A stretch of DNA of 64,000 nucleotides, from contig JAIXMF010000026.1 in the NCBI GenBank assembly GCA_025201365.1, positions 1 through 64,000 of the forward strand, in the 5' to 3' direction. This document shows, piece after piece, positions 46,161 through 59,299 of this stretch; the first letter of the stretch is position 1, and every line of letters starts with the position of its first letter. The notes beneath the pieces are model-generated. The model searched no databases and was not told the origin of the DNA. It saw only the letters and a program-made list of their open reading frames with translations. A program made the position numbers and the translations under genes. This stretch comes from Syncephalis plumigaleata. Lineage: Eukaryota > Zoopagomycota > Zoopagomycetes > Zoopagales > Piptocephalidaceae.

Positions 46161-49100
46161 ATGTCGAGCTCCGCCAGTATCGCGGAGTCAATTCCATCGG
46201 TGACATCTACGTTTAATGCGACACGAATGGCATTTCCAGCTTCACATCGATTTGAGGACAACTTCTGGTCACCGAATACATTCGATGATGGCGACATTAA
46301 CGACTACCGTTCTGGACTTGATGTGCTTTATCAGAAAATGCAGCAGGGCTGTGTTGAATGCGATGAGATTGCCCATTTCCTACGTCAGCGCATTTCCATC
46401 GAGGAACTCTACGCGAGTAAACTTACCGATCTAAGTCAGCTCAAGCCTAATCCCAATGGTTTTGGTCGTGATGATGGTGCATCCTTACGACAAACATTCG
46501 AGAACATCAAGTCGGAAAGCGAGCAACTAGGTAGTTGTCATCGTCAACTGGCCGATAACATCACAGTGATGGTGCTACAGCCATTGATGCGATTCGCAGA
46601 GGAACATCGTCGACGAGTACAGGCTGGTATGAATGAGTTGGATGGTGCAGTTGGTGACTTTGAAAGACAAGTAAGTTTACATTATCATATACTGATTCGA
46701 GTAATGGCAATTATGTTTATTAACGATGGTAAATCGCAATAGATTGATATATTGGATCGTGCACACGATGACTATCTGAATAAATGTGAGCTTGCCGATC
46801 AAGCTGAATCAGAAGTGATGGCAGAGAAGGCACGTTTAAACGATGTCGACTACATGATCGAGAATCCTCGTCAGGCATTTGTTCGATTGGGTCCGCTTAG
46901 TTTCTCGACCGAACGAGATCTTGACATATTCCTAGGTCGATTGCAGCAAAATATCCCGATGGAAGATGTTCGCTACTCGTTGTTCGGTGTTTATAAGCAT
47001 TCGGTGAATGGTGAACTACTAGTTGAATGGCTACTTCAATCCTGCCGTGAACACTTGAAATCACATCGAGCGGCCGAGGAAGTCGGACAGGCCATGATCA
47101 ATAATGGTTATTTAAAGGTCGTTGGCATGGGTAGCACGTTCCAGGCACGCGCCAACTGCTATTATCAATGGCGTAGATTGGCACCGGATCCCGAGGAGGA
47201 GGAGCATCGAAAGTTACGTGCCGAAGCTGATGATGCCGACGATGTTTACCATCAAGCGGTATTCCGCGCAGAACAAGCTCGTATGCTGGTGGAGCAACGT
47301 CTCATGACCTACTACTACGCCATGAATCAAGCGGAACAAGAGCGAATTGAAGAGGTACGATCGGCATTCACCAATCTAGCGGTAGCACTCTCCAATGTCA
47401 TGACAGTAACACAAGCGGTATGCGATCGTATGGTCGTCTATCTCGAAGCGATGCGTGCCGATTTCGATATGCAATACTTTGTGCAACAGTATCGTACCGG
47501 TCCTTATTCGCCACGTCCTATTATCTACGAGAACTACTATCATAGTCCGGCGTCAGATCAAGTATTCGGCGTTCCTATTGAAGAGCAAACCCGAATAATG
47601 CAAACAAAGATTCCGCCATTTGTCGCTAAATGCTTGAGTTTGATCGAAAAGGAACTGCACACGCTATCGAATGAAGCGAAACAACGTATGTGGATTGCGC
47701 CACTACAACTACCGGTGGTGCATCGATTGCGTTGTACGGTGAATACCGGTGAACCGATTACCCTTAAACAACTACGCCAATTCGATGTCAACACAGTAGT
47801 TGGTGCACTACGTCTCTATTTGATGGAATTACCTGAATGCCTATGCACATCCAATTTATACGAACCAGTTAAGGCACTATACCGAAAAGGAGGTGACAAT
47901 GTTGATGCACGCTTTTCTGCACTACGTAGCATGCTGACAACCATGCCGTCATCCAATTTCGACACATTAAATCGACTTATCAGTCATTTATACAAGTAAG
48001 TAAATGCGTATAATATATTGAATCATTATGCTAATGAACACACGTATGTAGTCTAGTGCTATCTACTTCAGCAGATGACAGCTACTTGGCATCTCTAGGC
48101 ATGACGCTTGGTCCAAGTATCTTACGTCCAGCGTACATCACTCGAGTGAACTTCCATGATCGTCATCCACAACGATTGGTACGCGACTTGATTGCAGCCT
48201 TCAGAGTTATATTCGCACCTATGCATCGTTCCTCAATCGTGTCACTGGGCGATTACAGTATGCGACGTGACTCGCAAGATCTTTCCATGTTAGCGCCGAA
48301 TGTACGTAAACGCATTCAAGAGGCCACCGCCAGTCATATGAGTGATCGTGGCTCTATTCACTCGTCGGATTCACAATCAATCACTAGTCCGTTTTCCTCT
48401 TCATTCTCAGGAGCCGGTATACTTACAGATGAGGTACTCGCCGCACAACCTGTCAACCTTCATGACAACGATGTCGATGCCGATAACGATGATGACAATG
48501 ATGATGATGACGATGACGACATTCATTCAGTATCGACATCATGGGATTCCGATCATGAAGAGTTAGCGACACAAGCAACTGAATCGCAAACCATGGAATC
48601 ACCGGACATGATCGCCATGATCAATACGGTTAGCAGCACTAGTATCATGGAGACAGAAGACGTCGCGGTTAAGCGTAGTCTAAGCAATGACAGCGGACGT
48701 GACATTAACGTTAGTCCACCTGGTGTGCAAACGCGTGATGTTGGACTAGACGACATCAATCTTGCTTCTCCTGCCACGGCTCATCATCCTAGATTGGCGG
48801 ATATCTCCGATGATGTACATGATACATTGGATCAAGCATCATCAGACAATATCATTGCAACAACCAACGATGTAGACCACGATATCGATATACGTCGTGA
48901 ATCAGCTCAATCATTCCAATTGGACAATGACTACGATCCAGAATCACCCAATGGCTATGATTATTACGAGGAACATAACAATGAACGTGAATTTGCCGAT
49001 ATCAATGTTACTGCTGATGTCGATAATGATGATGATGATGATGAGCAATCCACCGCAACGACATCTATCGCAACAAAGGTCGCAGTCAGTATGGGAGTAG

Positions 49101-52100
49101 GCTTAGCATTGCACACGGCAATGAGTCACTTGCATGATCCATCATCATTAGAGGAACCGTCACCCAACTCATCAGAGGATGAATCAGAAGATGTACGACA
49201 AGGAAATAGAGCTGCAGCATTGGCCGCTCTACTAGGCTCATCTGGAGATGCTAATGCCGAAGAAGACTCTAACGATGAAAGTGACGACGAGGCGTATAAT
49301 CCACTAGAGGAAGTTGTATCACCATCCTTTAGCATCTACGAACAGGCACGTCAGGCTATGCAAAACAAACAGCAACAGCAACAACACGACACTGAATATG
49401 ACGATGATGTTACTGCTACTAATGTCATTGAGGAAGACAACGAGAATGAACTCAACGCAATGGCATTCACACCAACTAGTGCCGGACTTGTTCCACGTCT
49501 AGAGTTTAGTATATTCGAGTCAGACGATATTGACGATGACAACGATGATGATCTTGATTTCGGTGCAGAAGATGGTGAATATCCAATTGACGAGCAATAT
49601 TATGAACAATATGCACCACATGCTGCATCAAGTGGACCGGGAACACAATCAGCAACCTCATCAATTCTATGGTTTTCCGATAGTGAATCCGGCGAAGATG
49701 AAGACGATGAAGAGCTAGAGGCCAATATGGATGCTGAAAGTACATCGGAAGAGACGGACGTGGTGGTTCGACGTGACAGTCCCGACAGTGCAGCCACTTC
49801 TCTATCAGAAGCCGAACCCATTGCTCAAGAGATGATGGAAAAACTTATGGAGAAGGCACTAAAGGAGGTGGACGATCAAGATGTTCCTAATGATGACACG
49901 ATGCCGATCGATGACTTGGCCACACCACGCACAATGGAATCAACAACTCATGTAACATTTGATGTAGTCGATCAATCTACAACAGCTAATGATGTGGATT
50001 CAATTGATGTCGATATATTAGCAACTACGACTAAGCCTAGATCATTCATTGATGAAGCATCAAGTATAGTCACTACTGATATTAATGTGGAAGACAATGC
50101 GACATTCAATGCATCGACATTATCTTATGAGGACACTACAATCAGCAATTCTAATCAGCTAGTATCTGAGACTGTTGTAACCGAGATTGTTAAAGAAGAA
50201 GTCGATATTACCTTAACGTCCGAACAGATTGAAGATTCCATTGATCAACAATCCAGTACACTAGAAGCAACTAATGCATCATCTATTGAGACATCAAATC
50301 ATTTATTATTGGACGATATGGTTGAAGATACGACAAATAGCAACGGCAACAATGATATTGAAATCGATACAGTAGATACAACTACAACATCAGATGTCAT
50401 ATCCATTATTGAGGAAACAACTATCACCCGTACTGTTGATATTAATGATGATATTGAGATACAACAACATGATGCTAGTGTTACACCAACCGAGTTACCA
50501 AACGTATTATTCGATATGGATGAGGCAGTTGAAGCAGTTCAACATGAAGCCGATAATATTGCCAGCGAGACTATTAGTGATGTGATAGAAGCAGCTGTTA
50601 CATCTGTTGAAGATAGCACCATCGAATTGGATGAACAAGTCAGCAATGCCATAGTGGAATCTATCGATGAAGTAAGCGAGCAAGGTTCTATTCGTTCCAT
50701 TTCACTAGTTGATCAACAAGAAGAACAAAAAGAGACCATGTTAGATGATGTCAACTCACCTATTACCGAACTAGTTGAACAACACGAATCAATGGAAATC
50801 AACTTGACTGCAACAACTGTATCTATTGATGAACAATATGAACGATCAATGGAACAAGAAGAAATTGTAGTAACATCAACAGAGGAACGACAAATATCAT
50901 TGAATGATGATGATGATGTAAACATTGATGAATCAATTTCAGTATTAACACAACAAGATGTACAATCTGATGTAATGTTAGATCAAGGAACACTAGCAAT
51001 AATGTCCAAGAATATCATGACTATTGATGATACTGTAACTGAAGAAGAAAATGTTCAACATGTAGAAGAAGAGGATGAATCTATCGTAACAGCAGCTATG
51101 GTAGTGGAGGAAGAAGAAACTCATATTGTTCCTGATTCAATTGTCGATGAAGAAGAAGCCGTTACAGCAGACTTAGTAGAAGAAGAGTCGATCATAACAG
51201 CGGCTACAGTAGAAGAAGAGATCGTTACATCCAACTCAGTAGTAGAAGAAGAAGTTGTTACTGATGCAGTATTCGACACAGTTACTGAGGAAGAAGCTAC
51301 TGATGCAGTATTTGATGCAGCTATCGAGGAAGAAGAGACGGCTGTAGTATTCGACACAGTTACAGAGGAAGAAACTACTGTGGTATCTGATTCTATTACC
51401 GAGGAAGAAGAAATTGTTACAGCTGCTGCATTAGTAGAAGCGGAGGAAATTACTGTGGTCTCTAATGCAACTATCGAGGAAGAAACCGTTATAACAGCAG
51501 CTATGGTAACAGAGGAAGAAGAAATCGTTACAGCAGATGCATTGGTAGAAGAAGAAGCGGTTGTAGTATCTGATTCTATTACCGAGGAAGAAGAAACGAT
51601 TGCAGTATTCGACACAGTAACTGAGGAAGAAGAAACGATTGCAGTATTTGACGCAGTAACTGAGGAAGAAGAAACGATTGCAGTATCTGATTCTATTACT
51701 GAGGAAGAAGAAACGATTGCAGTATCTGATTCTATTACTGAGGAAGAAGAAACGATTGCAGTATCTGATTCTATCACTGAGGAAGAGGAACCGGTTATAA
51801 CGACGACTACGATAGAAGAAGAAACTACTTTAGTATCTGATGCAACTATCGAGGAAGAACCAGTTATAACGACGACTACGATAGAAGGAGAAGAGAAATT
51901 GACCTTGTCCACTTCAACTACATGTGAACATGAAGATGAATCTGATATCGATGCTGTAGAGAAAGTAATTAGTACAGTATCAGATGTAGTTACCGTAGAA
52001 GAAGAGAAGATGATTACTGTTGAATCAACATCGCTTATGCCTACACCTACATTCCCTGATGATGATGATATGTTCTCAGTTATACAAACAGCAATTCATA

Positions 52101-52990
52101 CACGTTTACCAGAATCAGATGAGGAAGTAGACGATGAACATTATCACATTAAGAATGATGGCTTCTCATTGTCGAGTGATTTATTAATGAGAAACTATAC
52201 TACAGATCCATACATTTCATTATCAGATAGTGAATATGATGAACCGGTAGAACTAGATCATACTACTGATTCATTATCTAAATCGTATAACAATGATACA
52301 GATCATGATGATGTTGATTACTCTGGTAGATACATGTCTATTCGTACCATTGTGTCACCACCATCACCATCGCTATCATTTAATGATGAGGATGACACTG
52401 CTGAACATGGTAACCATCACAATGATGGCTACTTGAATGGTATTACAAGACAATTACAAGTCAATGCCTTGAATACAACAGATGGATCACTTGTAGTGGA
52501 GAAGTTCGAAGATGATGCCACCTTCTCTGATGTAGCGAGTGATATGGATGAATTGAACACTGGACGTATCTCACCTGCTTCGTCGTCATTCATGGAGAAG
52601 CTTAGTCTCCTCGCTAATGCTCATCCAATGACTACAACTACAACCGATCTAGTTGAACATACGGAAGATGAAGTGGATTCGGATGAGGAAGTGGATACAG
52701 AACTGATGGAGGCCAAACTAAGAGCAATGTTGAATCGATCGACTGCATTATCTGACGATGAACAACTAGTGATTGCACCTCAAGATATACCATTACCACT
52801 TAGTCCGTCAGTATCGATTACCGTGACCGATACATCGATTGCACCTCAAGATATACCATTACCACCTAGTCCAGCTGTATCGATTACCGACAATGAAGAT
52901 GGCGAGGAAAGTGTCGTTGATGCATTCGATGTTAATGACTATCAAACAAGCACTATTCCACCTGTAGGAAAAGTAGAACTGCCACTATAA
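46161..52990 (+). CDS. F-BAR, DEP and RhoGAP protein, RGD2-like, with giant acidic tail
   Basis: Exons 46161-46670, 46743-47995 and 48052-52990, about 2233 residues. Domains in order: F-BAR (about 15-205; FWSPNTFDDGDINDYRSGLDVLYQ to the charged helices), DEP (about 235-320; LVEWLLQSCREHLKSHRAAEEVGQAMINNGYLK), RhoGAP (about 444-630; VFGVPIEEQ, WIAPLQLPVVHRLR, YLMELPECL, LGMTLGPSILRP). This order matches yeast Rgd2, a GAP for Cdc42 and Rho5. As in that subfamily the common GIFR-SG arginine-finger motif is not obvious. The remaining 1600 residues are acidic, disordered and Glu/Asp/Thr/Ser-rich, with a block of 13-residue repeats (EEEETIAVSDSIT) and two copies of IAPQDIPLP[LP]SP, possible SH3 ligands. 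The tail is far longer than in known RGD2 proteins. Confidence 0.88.
51583..51777 (+). repeat. 39-base coding minisatellite
   Basis: Five near-identical 39-base units (GAGGAAGAAGAAACGATTGC core), each adding 13 residues to the acidic tail of the RhoGAP protein. More diverged versions extend the array from about 51100 to 51900. Unit identity suggests recent slippage or unequal exchange. Confidence 0.85.
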
Positions 52991-53268
52991 AACAAAAGGA
53001 AAGCAGTATACTATTCATTCCTAGTAGGCATATATACATATATAACAAGTGCCATGTTTCATAGTTGTTCAATTCGTGTGGTTATTCCGGTAATATACAC
53101 TCACTTAGTGGTTGTGCTTACACACTTATCGACTATACTTATTCACGCGATTGTTTGTTTATAATAATAAAATATTATTTAATTACTTTTGAATAGTAAC
53201 TTGTATTATTTATTTAGTTATTGCATAAATCTATTTGTAATATAAAACCTATATAACCTTAATTATCT
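52991..53268. other. Convergent 3' intergenic region
   Basis: A/T-rich, with AATAAAAT polyadenylation-type signals near 53166-53175. No gene. Confidence 0.4.
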
Positions 53269-55244
53269 TTATGATGTCCATGATTCTGCTAGATGATGAT
53301 AACTTTCACCTAATAAAGCATCAGGTGTGGTAGTACCCGATAGATTATCTATACAGTAATAGAATGATGATAGACAATATAACATGTCTTAATAATCATA
53401 CTAGTAATAACTACAATGTTCACTTACTTACTTTCAGGTGTTATAGAAGGATTAGAATGAGTTGTTGTGCTTTCCGGGAATGAACTGGTTACTACGCGTG
53501 TCTCACCCAGTGGTAGTGTAATGAATGAATCGCCTAGCTTGTGATCCTCCACTGCTTTCCTTAGTCGTTCTGGTGGTTCCATATAATGCTATAATGTATT
53601 ATGAATATGAATATGTATGTGTATTAATAAGACAGCATTGACTTACCTCATCTGACATTAAGAATGTGCCCCAATGTACACCAACTGATAGTTGTGCTCC
53701 AATATCTTTATGTATTTTAGCAGCATCATCTACATTGTTACATTACAATGATTAACTATTGATATTCATGTCTCAAACAGTAACAACAATTACTTACCAG
53801 GATCAATGTGTTGATGCTCCATATACCACCGAGGTGCATAACTTCCAATTGGAATGGTAGCAAGTGTAACAGGTCCTAATCGTTTACCAATCTCTTTAAA
53901 CGCTGTACAATAACCTGTATCACCACTACATTATAGCTATAGTTAGATAGTGTCATTAGCATACATTCATTATTGAATCTCACCAGTGGAAGAATGATGA
54001 AGATGGTCCTTTAACGACGAAACCACACCATAATGACTGATTGACATCGAATAAAGAGCGTCCACTCCAATGCTTATTTCGTATATAATAATAATTACAC
54101 TAATTAGCATTCATCATTTCATTGAACATGTAATTCAATACGTACCTGTAATGGTGTAGCAGTTACGGTAAATCCGGCATTACCCTGGAATGTATGTTCC
54201 TGCCACCAATCGAGTTCAATCACTTTGTAGACACCTCGACGTGCAAACCAATCACGTAGACCAAGTGGCACCACCCATTGTACAGTATTGTTAAGTGCAT
54301 ACACTACATGTTCATCCAAATGATCGAAATGATTATGCGATACGAGTACAATATCGACATGCAAGTCGGATAGTTGACACGGAGTAGGACGTAATCGACG
54401 TGGTCCCAAATAATTATTCACCGTACATTGACTAGTATTCATTACAATTAGTAACATACATCGTAGTTCATTGTATTATGACATTTACCTGAATATCGGA
54501 TCTGTTAATATATTGACACCGTCCAATTGTACCAAACAAGTGGACTGACCCAGCCATGTTACAGTTACCGGATATTGATGCTGACAACGTTGTCCCTCGG
54601 GATACATAAGTTCAAAGTTAGGCGTGACTAATGGTAATGTCTTCTTCACTTCCTGAATACATGATAACATACTAATGTAAATATTCCTATTCATTTATTA
54701 TCTACTTGTAACTTACCTCTGTTGATTTTGGTCTATGTTGATTCGGACGACCGAACCACCATCGAAGTACATCCCATAGCGTGTGGTCATGCCAGCCAGG
54801 ATATGGATTAACGAATTGTCCATCCACTAATAGCGACCAGTGTTCAGGTGGTACTTGTCCCTCCTCCAACGCCGGGGCTTCTTCATAGCGACGACGTTCA
54901 AGCAAGTGACGACGTCGTTTATGGAACTGACGACGACGTCTAATAGTAAAGTAGGTAACCACGCCCATTACCACTGTGGTAGTGCCGATAACACCGATCC
55001 AAAAGCCGGAACGACCACCTACACCACGTCTATGTAAGCCTCTTACGGACGTGGAGGCCACCGCTCCTAGAGTACTAGTAGTAGTAGCAGTGGCAGTGGC
55101 ACTCTTGGTTACTAGTGTAGGTGAGTCTACCATACGGTGAACCCACGTATGAACGCTATCCACAAGCGAGACGACGACAACGCCTAGTAGTCCATATCTA
55201 CGCTGACCGTCGTCCTTTAGAGACATTACGTCTATAGGATTCAA
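53269..55244 (-). CDS. NAPE-PLD-like metallo-beta-lactamase hydrolase
   Basis: Eight exons: 55244-54717, 54652-54489, 54431-54146, 54072-53984, 53925-53798, 53729-53647, 53588-53432 and 53348-53269, about 504 residues. A single hydrophobic segment near residues 80-100 is followed by [11 protein letters not shown], suggesting a membrane anchor with the catalytic part in the cytosol. The metal-binding motif S-H-N-H-F-D-H (H263, H265, D267, H268) lies in the third exon, with [22 protein letters not shown] before it and [10 protein letters not shown] between. Later ligands: GDTGY (D358) and VGVHWGTF (H417). Family enzymes release N-acylethanolamines from N-acyl-phosphatidylethanolamine. The fourth exon follows an AAG acceptor, weaker than the TAG/CAG used elsewhere. 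Confidence 0.9.
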
Positions 55245-55694
55245 TAATGACGTATGCTATTGAAGGAAAAAAAGAAAAAAGGTAAGTGCAACGTATGCAA
55301 ATAAAGTGGCAGGAGAAAAATATTGCTAGAAGGACAAGCGTGAATTGAAATGACTAATGAGAAAAAAGGATTCTACTAAAATATTATTTTAATCGGTGTA
55401 GTCATCCATGTCACTTTCAGTATGTATGACTCCTTAGTGATTACAACGAATGAATGCAAGGGATATCTACACTCAATTGACATGCATATACACATCCTAT
55501 TCTTAGATGCATCAATCAATTGACTAGTTAAGTGAGTGTATGTTTGTTTATTTACTAAGAAAAGTACACATGATGACATTCGTATAATTATTATGCATTA
55601 CATGGAATGGTCCTCGTCGTTTATTCATATTCCATGTATACATACACATACACGTCATTAATGTCAATACATGTCATGTAGAATTGTCTCAAGC
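55245..55694. other. Intergenic, NAPE-PLD promoter and MND1 3' region
   Basis: A/T-rich with an AAAAAAAGAAAAAAGG-like run near 55263-55281. No gene. Confidence 0.35.
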
Positions 55695-56781
55695 CTATTC
55701 TACATTGTCGAAATCCTCAGGGATGTTAAAGTGTTTACGTAGTTCTCTTTGTTCAATATTGAATTTACGTGAACAATAAGCTTGTAGTGCAAATATGTTA
55801 TCTACAACCAATACATGCATATGTGTTAATAATGATTATCATTGCTGTAATAGATAGGAATTCATTATTTACCTGTCCATCGATTGGCTGCTTGTTTAGA
55901 TATTTCAGCTGCTTTACCTATTATTATAACAATTAAGAAATAAATATGTGTATTAGTCATTGATTGAATGGCAATATCAACTAGTATGGCAGTGTGTTAC
56001 GTTTAGCTTCGATAGTATCAGGATCATTGTCTTTGAATTGTTGCAATTCATCAGTGTATTCTTTGTTGCGTGCTTCTGCCTCTGCCAGTGCTGCAAGCAA
56101 TTGCTCTCGATGATCCTACACATCATTATTCTATATAAATATATATATATATCAAAGTAAGTAATAGTGACACTTACCGAGGCAACTCGACGTTGATTAG
56201 CCTCCTCGATGGCAGCCTCCAACGCAGCCTTCTTCTCTGTTAACTGGGCCTCTTCCTCTTGTAAACTGGTCAATTTCTGCTCTCTCTATCATTGCATCGT
56301 TTCATAATAATAATTATCGTTAATTGGTGACATGTACGCGTAAACATCGCCTACTTACTACACGATAACTTTCACTAGGAAATGACCAGTAATAGTTGGA
56401 CGTGCCAATCTTTTCGCAATGCACTAATCCATCATTGACGAGTTCCTGTAGTACATCCTTTACGGATTGCGCCACTATAACAAGTGTGATTAGTAGATAG
56501 TATGCTATCAACGACAATCTATTGCACTCTATCAATTACCAATGCCCTTTACTTTTGGCAGGATCTTTTCGAGTTCTTTTAGTTGAAATACATCACTCTA
56601 CATCAATTAGACGATGGTCTATATATATATATATCGTATTCTATTATCATATACGCACTGTTTCGTGAAAGTAATCTTGCATTCGTTGCCTTTTCTCCTC
56701 GGCAGATACACCACGTTTCTTAGACTACTCGCAATAAGTAATACTGCTGTATTAGTTGCTATAGTTATTGCCACTCACCAT
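55695..56781 (-). CDS. MND1: Meiotic nuclear division protein 1
   Basis: Eight exons: 56781-56779, 56724-56659, 56597-56540, 56474-56359, 56285-56178, 56115-56001, 55917-55873 and 55801-55695, 205 residues, the normal family length. The start MSKKRGVSAEEKRQRMQDYFHET is diagnostic, then a winged helix (VFQLKELEKILPKVKGI, VAQSVKDVLQELVNDGLVHCEKIGTSNYYWSFPS), a long coiled coil and the end AALEA..NRWTDNIFALQAYC..FNIPEDFD. Mnd1 pairs with Hop2 to help Rad51/Dmc1 strand invasion in meiosis, so the organism probably has a sexual cycle. The first exon codes only for the ATG: a GTGAGT donor follows it directly. Confidence 0.93.
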
Positions 56782-57111
56782 GATCGGTTTATTGTCAAGC
56801 TAATCTTGTAATGGGACAAAGTAACGGGGAAGAGAAACGAGCGAGTAAATAATACGAGAAAGGCGTGTTGTTAAATGTAAAAATACGCGTGTATTTTCTC
56901 GTCTATTTTTTTTGCTAATCATGACAATCGATATGACTCATTAGTTTATGTCTACGTTCTGAACAGTAATCAATTGATCATTTTATTTATCAGCAATAAA
57001 ACATGAATAGAATTTATTGTAGAAATACTACTCGCAACACTCATGAACAAACAACTAAGCAATCAGACATAGGAATGGCATCGAGAAAGAAAGAAAGAGA
57101 GAAGTATGCCA

Positions 57112-58028
57112 TTAGAATCCTTGATGATGCTGTGTACTTTGGAAACCATACGAGAGATTGGCGCTAATGTCTGGATTGAGAGGTAAAGCTGCTGATTGCA
57201 TGATTGATTCCCTATCATTGTCGTTATGTTCATGCTCTTTGTGATTTCTATCACTTGATGAATGAGGTTGTTGCTGATATAAATGACTCATATCACTGCT
57301 GCCATTGCTGCTGTTGTTGACACCGCCAGCATTGCCACCACCAACCTCACCGGTAGCAGAAGACATGGCCGGCATCTGCATTGTGGTTTCATGCTTTGAC
57401 GGTTGCACTGCTACTATCGGTGTCTCCCTTACTTGCGCGGTATTCGAGGGGTGCGTCATCTTGCTAGGTGTTGGTTCCTGGCTCGTTTGCTGCATGGGCT
57501 CCTGCTCCTCTTCCTCACCACGCGCGTGTTGCTCCTTTTCTCGACTGGCCATGGCGTGCGCTGTCTCATGAGGATGATGGTGATGGCTAGTAGCCACAGC
57601 TGCCCTAGGAGGTTCTGCACTAGGCGAGGATCGATCCATCGAATGTTGTGCTTCTGGTCCTCGAGGTTCATATTTTGGATTATCCGGCGAGTTCTTCCAC
57701 TAGAATTCTCATCATTAGCTTGTCATGTTTGTATTTGTTTGTTTGCTTGTTTGTTTGTTTACGTATAGACTTACATTGTTAGCCGCTTGCTTAAAAGCAT
57801 CACGATGGCTCAAGTCCGGATGTTCAGACTTGACACGAGCAAGCTCGCTCTTCATGAATTTATTGTAGGGTGAGATACGATACTCACCGGCTAATATACA
57901 CATTGCAACAAAATGTACAATTAGCATCGGCTTAACTTATTACACTAACGAGGCATGACCATCTTATGAAACAGAGCACGCACGCACGCACACACGCATA
58001 CACACTTACATCTTTTATCCTTTGGCAT
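57112..58028 (-). CDS. HMG-box (YABBY-like) protein
   Basis: Three exons: 58028-58010, 57890-57775 and 57699-57112, about 240 residues. The box is short and lies at the N-terminus: RISPYNKFMKSELARVKSEHPDLSHRDAFKQAANNWKNSPDNPK, the pattern of fungal YABBY/HMG-type proteins. It crosses the second splice junction, with the Trp starting exon 3. The other 180 residues are low complexity (His, Glu, Gln, Ser, Asn) and probably disordered. HMG boxes bend DNA; a nuclear role in chromatin or transcription is inferred. The first exon codes for only six residues and a base, MPKDKR. Confidence 0.8.
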
Positions 58029-58781
58029 GATGATGATGTTGATGTTGATGCTGATATAGAATAATATCAGTAACAGTAATATATATCCTGATAATGTAAC
58101 GGATAATAAGCGAATATATGGCGATAACACTAAGTAGGTAGGTAGGCGAGTAAGTAAGTAACTAGGAGTAATAAGTGAATAAGTGGGAAAAACCGTTATT
58201 TATTATGAGTGAGACTGCTTCAAATAGTATTTAAGTGGACTGACACTCGTTTCTCCAAGTGGCTGCATCATTCAAGTACTCACATGGTCAATGTTGTAGA
58301 CAGCTGTCAGACTTTTAATTGTGATACAAATAGTCAACACAACACAAGTAATGGCAAACGATTATTAAACTGTGCCATACTCAAGTGAGTAGGTGGTAAG
58401 AAAAGGGGCGTATGTGTGTATGTGTGTGTATGTACGAGGAGGCAGCAAATGATTATAATTCATCTACGTCAGGGTTGTTGTCATTACTCCTGTCGTCACA
58501 ATTCAACCATACCTACGAGCGAGCTTTATTTATAGATCAACAGCTCTATCATAATAGAAATAGTAACAGTGTAGCATAACAACAATATCAATGATATTCA
58601 TAGATTGATTGATTGAGACTCTGCTAATAAGGGGCCATAATTACATAGCTAACATGCAACTAAATGACTAATCAATGGCGATGCATACTCAAATAGTACA
58701 TTAACATTCTGTTGTTATGTGTGATATCATTTTTATAGTACAATTCTGTCATAGCTAATAAGTGTTTACTTGCTAGTTGGC
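58029..58781. other. Intergenic
   Basis: Promoter of the HMG-box gene and the 3' side of the next gene. It contains GTAG/AGTA repeats near 58134-58170 and a TGTGTATG run near 58413-58433. No gene supported. Confidence 0.35.
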
Positions 58782-59154
58782 TTACGATTCATGATGTTGC
58801 TCACTCGTTGTAGTGGCTTCTTCCGCATCCTGACTACGAAGCAGTGCTAGTCGTTGTGCATTTCTCTTCAATAACACACGCTCAAGAACCTTCTTCTCGT
58901 GTTCTGACATTTCACGCCAATTATTGATACGACTAATACTGCCGTCCTCGTTAATTACTATGATGTCAGTATTAATATGAATAAAGAATGGGCAACCACA
59001 CTGTTCACTCACCAACTGGACCTAGTTCTTCGAGACGGACACTATTATTATTACTATTACTGGAATGCTCACTAGTAATAGCTGGCAAACCAAGTAATTG
59101 GCCAGTTGTTTCTGGTAAACTCGATTCTGCACTAGGTGTATGCTCGTTTGTCAT
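58782..59154 (-). CDS. Small conserved fungal protein
   Basis: Two exons: 59154-59013 and 58957-58782, 105 residues. The N-terminal half is low complexity (Ser, Asn). The second exon carries VVINEDGSISRINNWREMSEHEKKVLERVLLKRNAQRL, a pattern I associate with a short uncharacterised protein found in many fungi (G-P-V-x-V-x-x-D-G-T-L-S-R-I-x-N-W, then L-x-K-R-N-x-x-R-L). No molecular function is known to me. It is divergent from the PPR gene at 59300 with 145 bases between, probably a shared promoter. A longer frame from 59298 would run into the opposite promoter, so the Met at 59154 is preferred. Confidence 0.75.
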
Positions 59155-59299
59155 TGTGCAAGCAATAGAACGTAGAAAGCGAATATGGGAAGGTGAAAGA
59201 AAAATAAAGAACAAACCGCTGTTAGAAATTGGAAACGAACGATATTGACGTGTTGCTTCAATTCCATACTGTCTGTCCTTTATGATTTGAGAGAACACT

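Noticed and set aside
51121-51912. Long minus-strand ORF rich in Ser and Val opposite the RhoGAP tail
   Set aside because: It is the reverse reading of Glu-rich repeat codons and has no domain or independent start context.
54840-55037. Plus-strand ORF inside the NAPE-PLD-like gene
   Set aside because: Antisense shadow of the first exon.
57305-57768. Plus-strand ORFs opposite the HMG-box gene
   Set aside because: Shadows of the low-complexity tail; the minus-strand gene has a recognisable HMG box and good introns.
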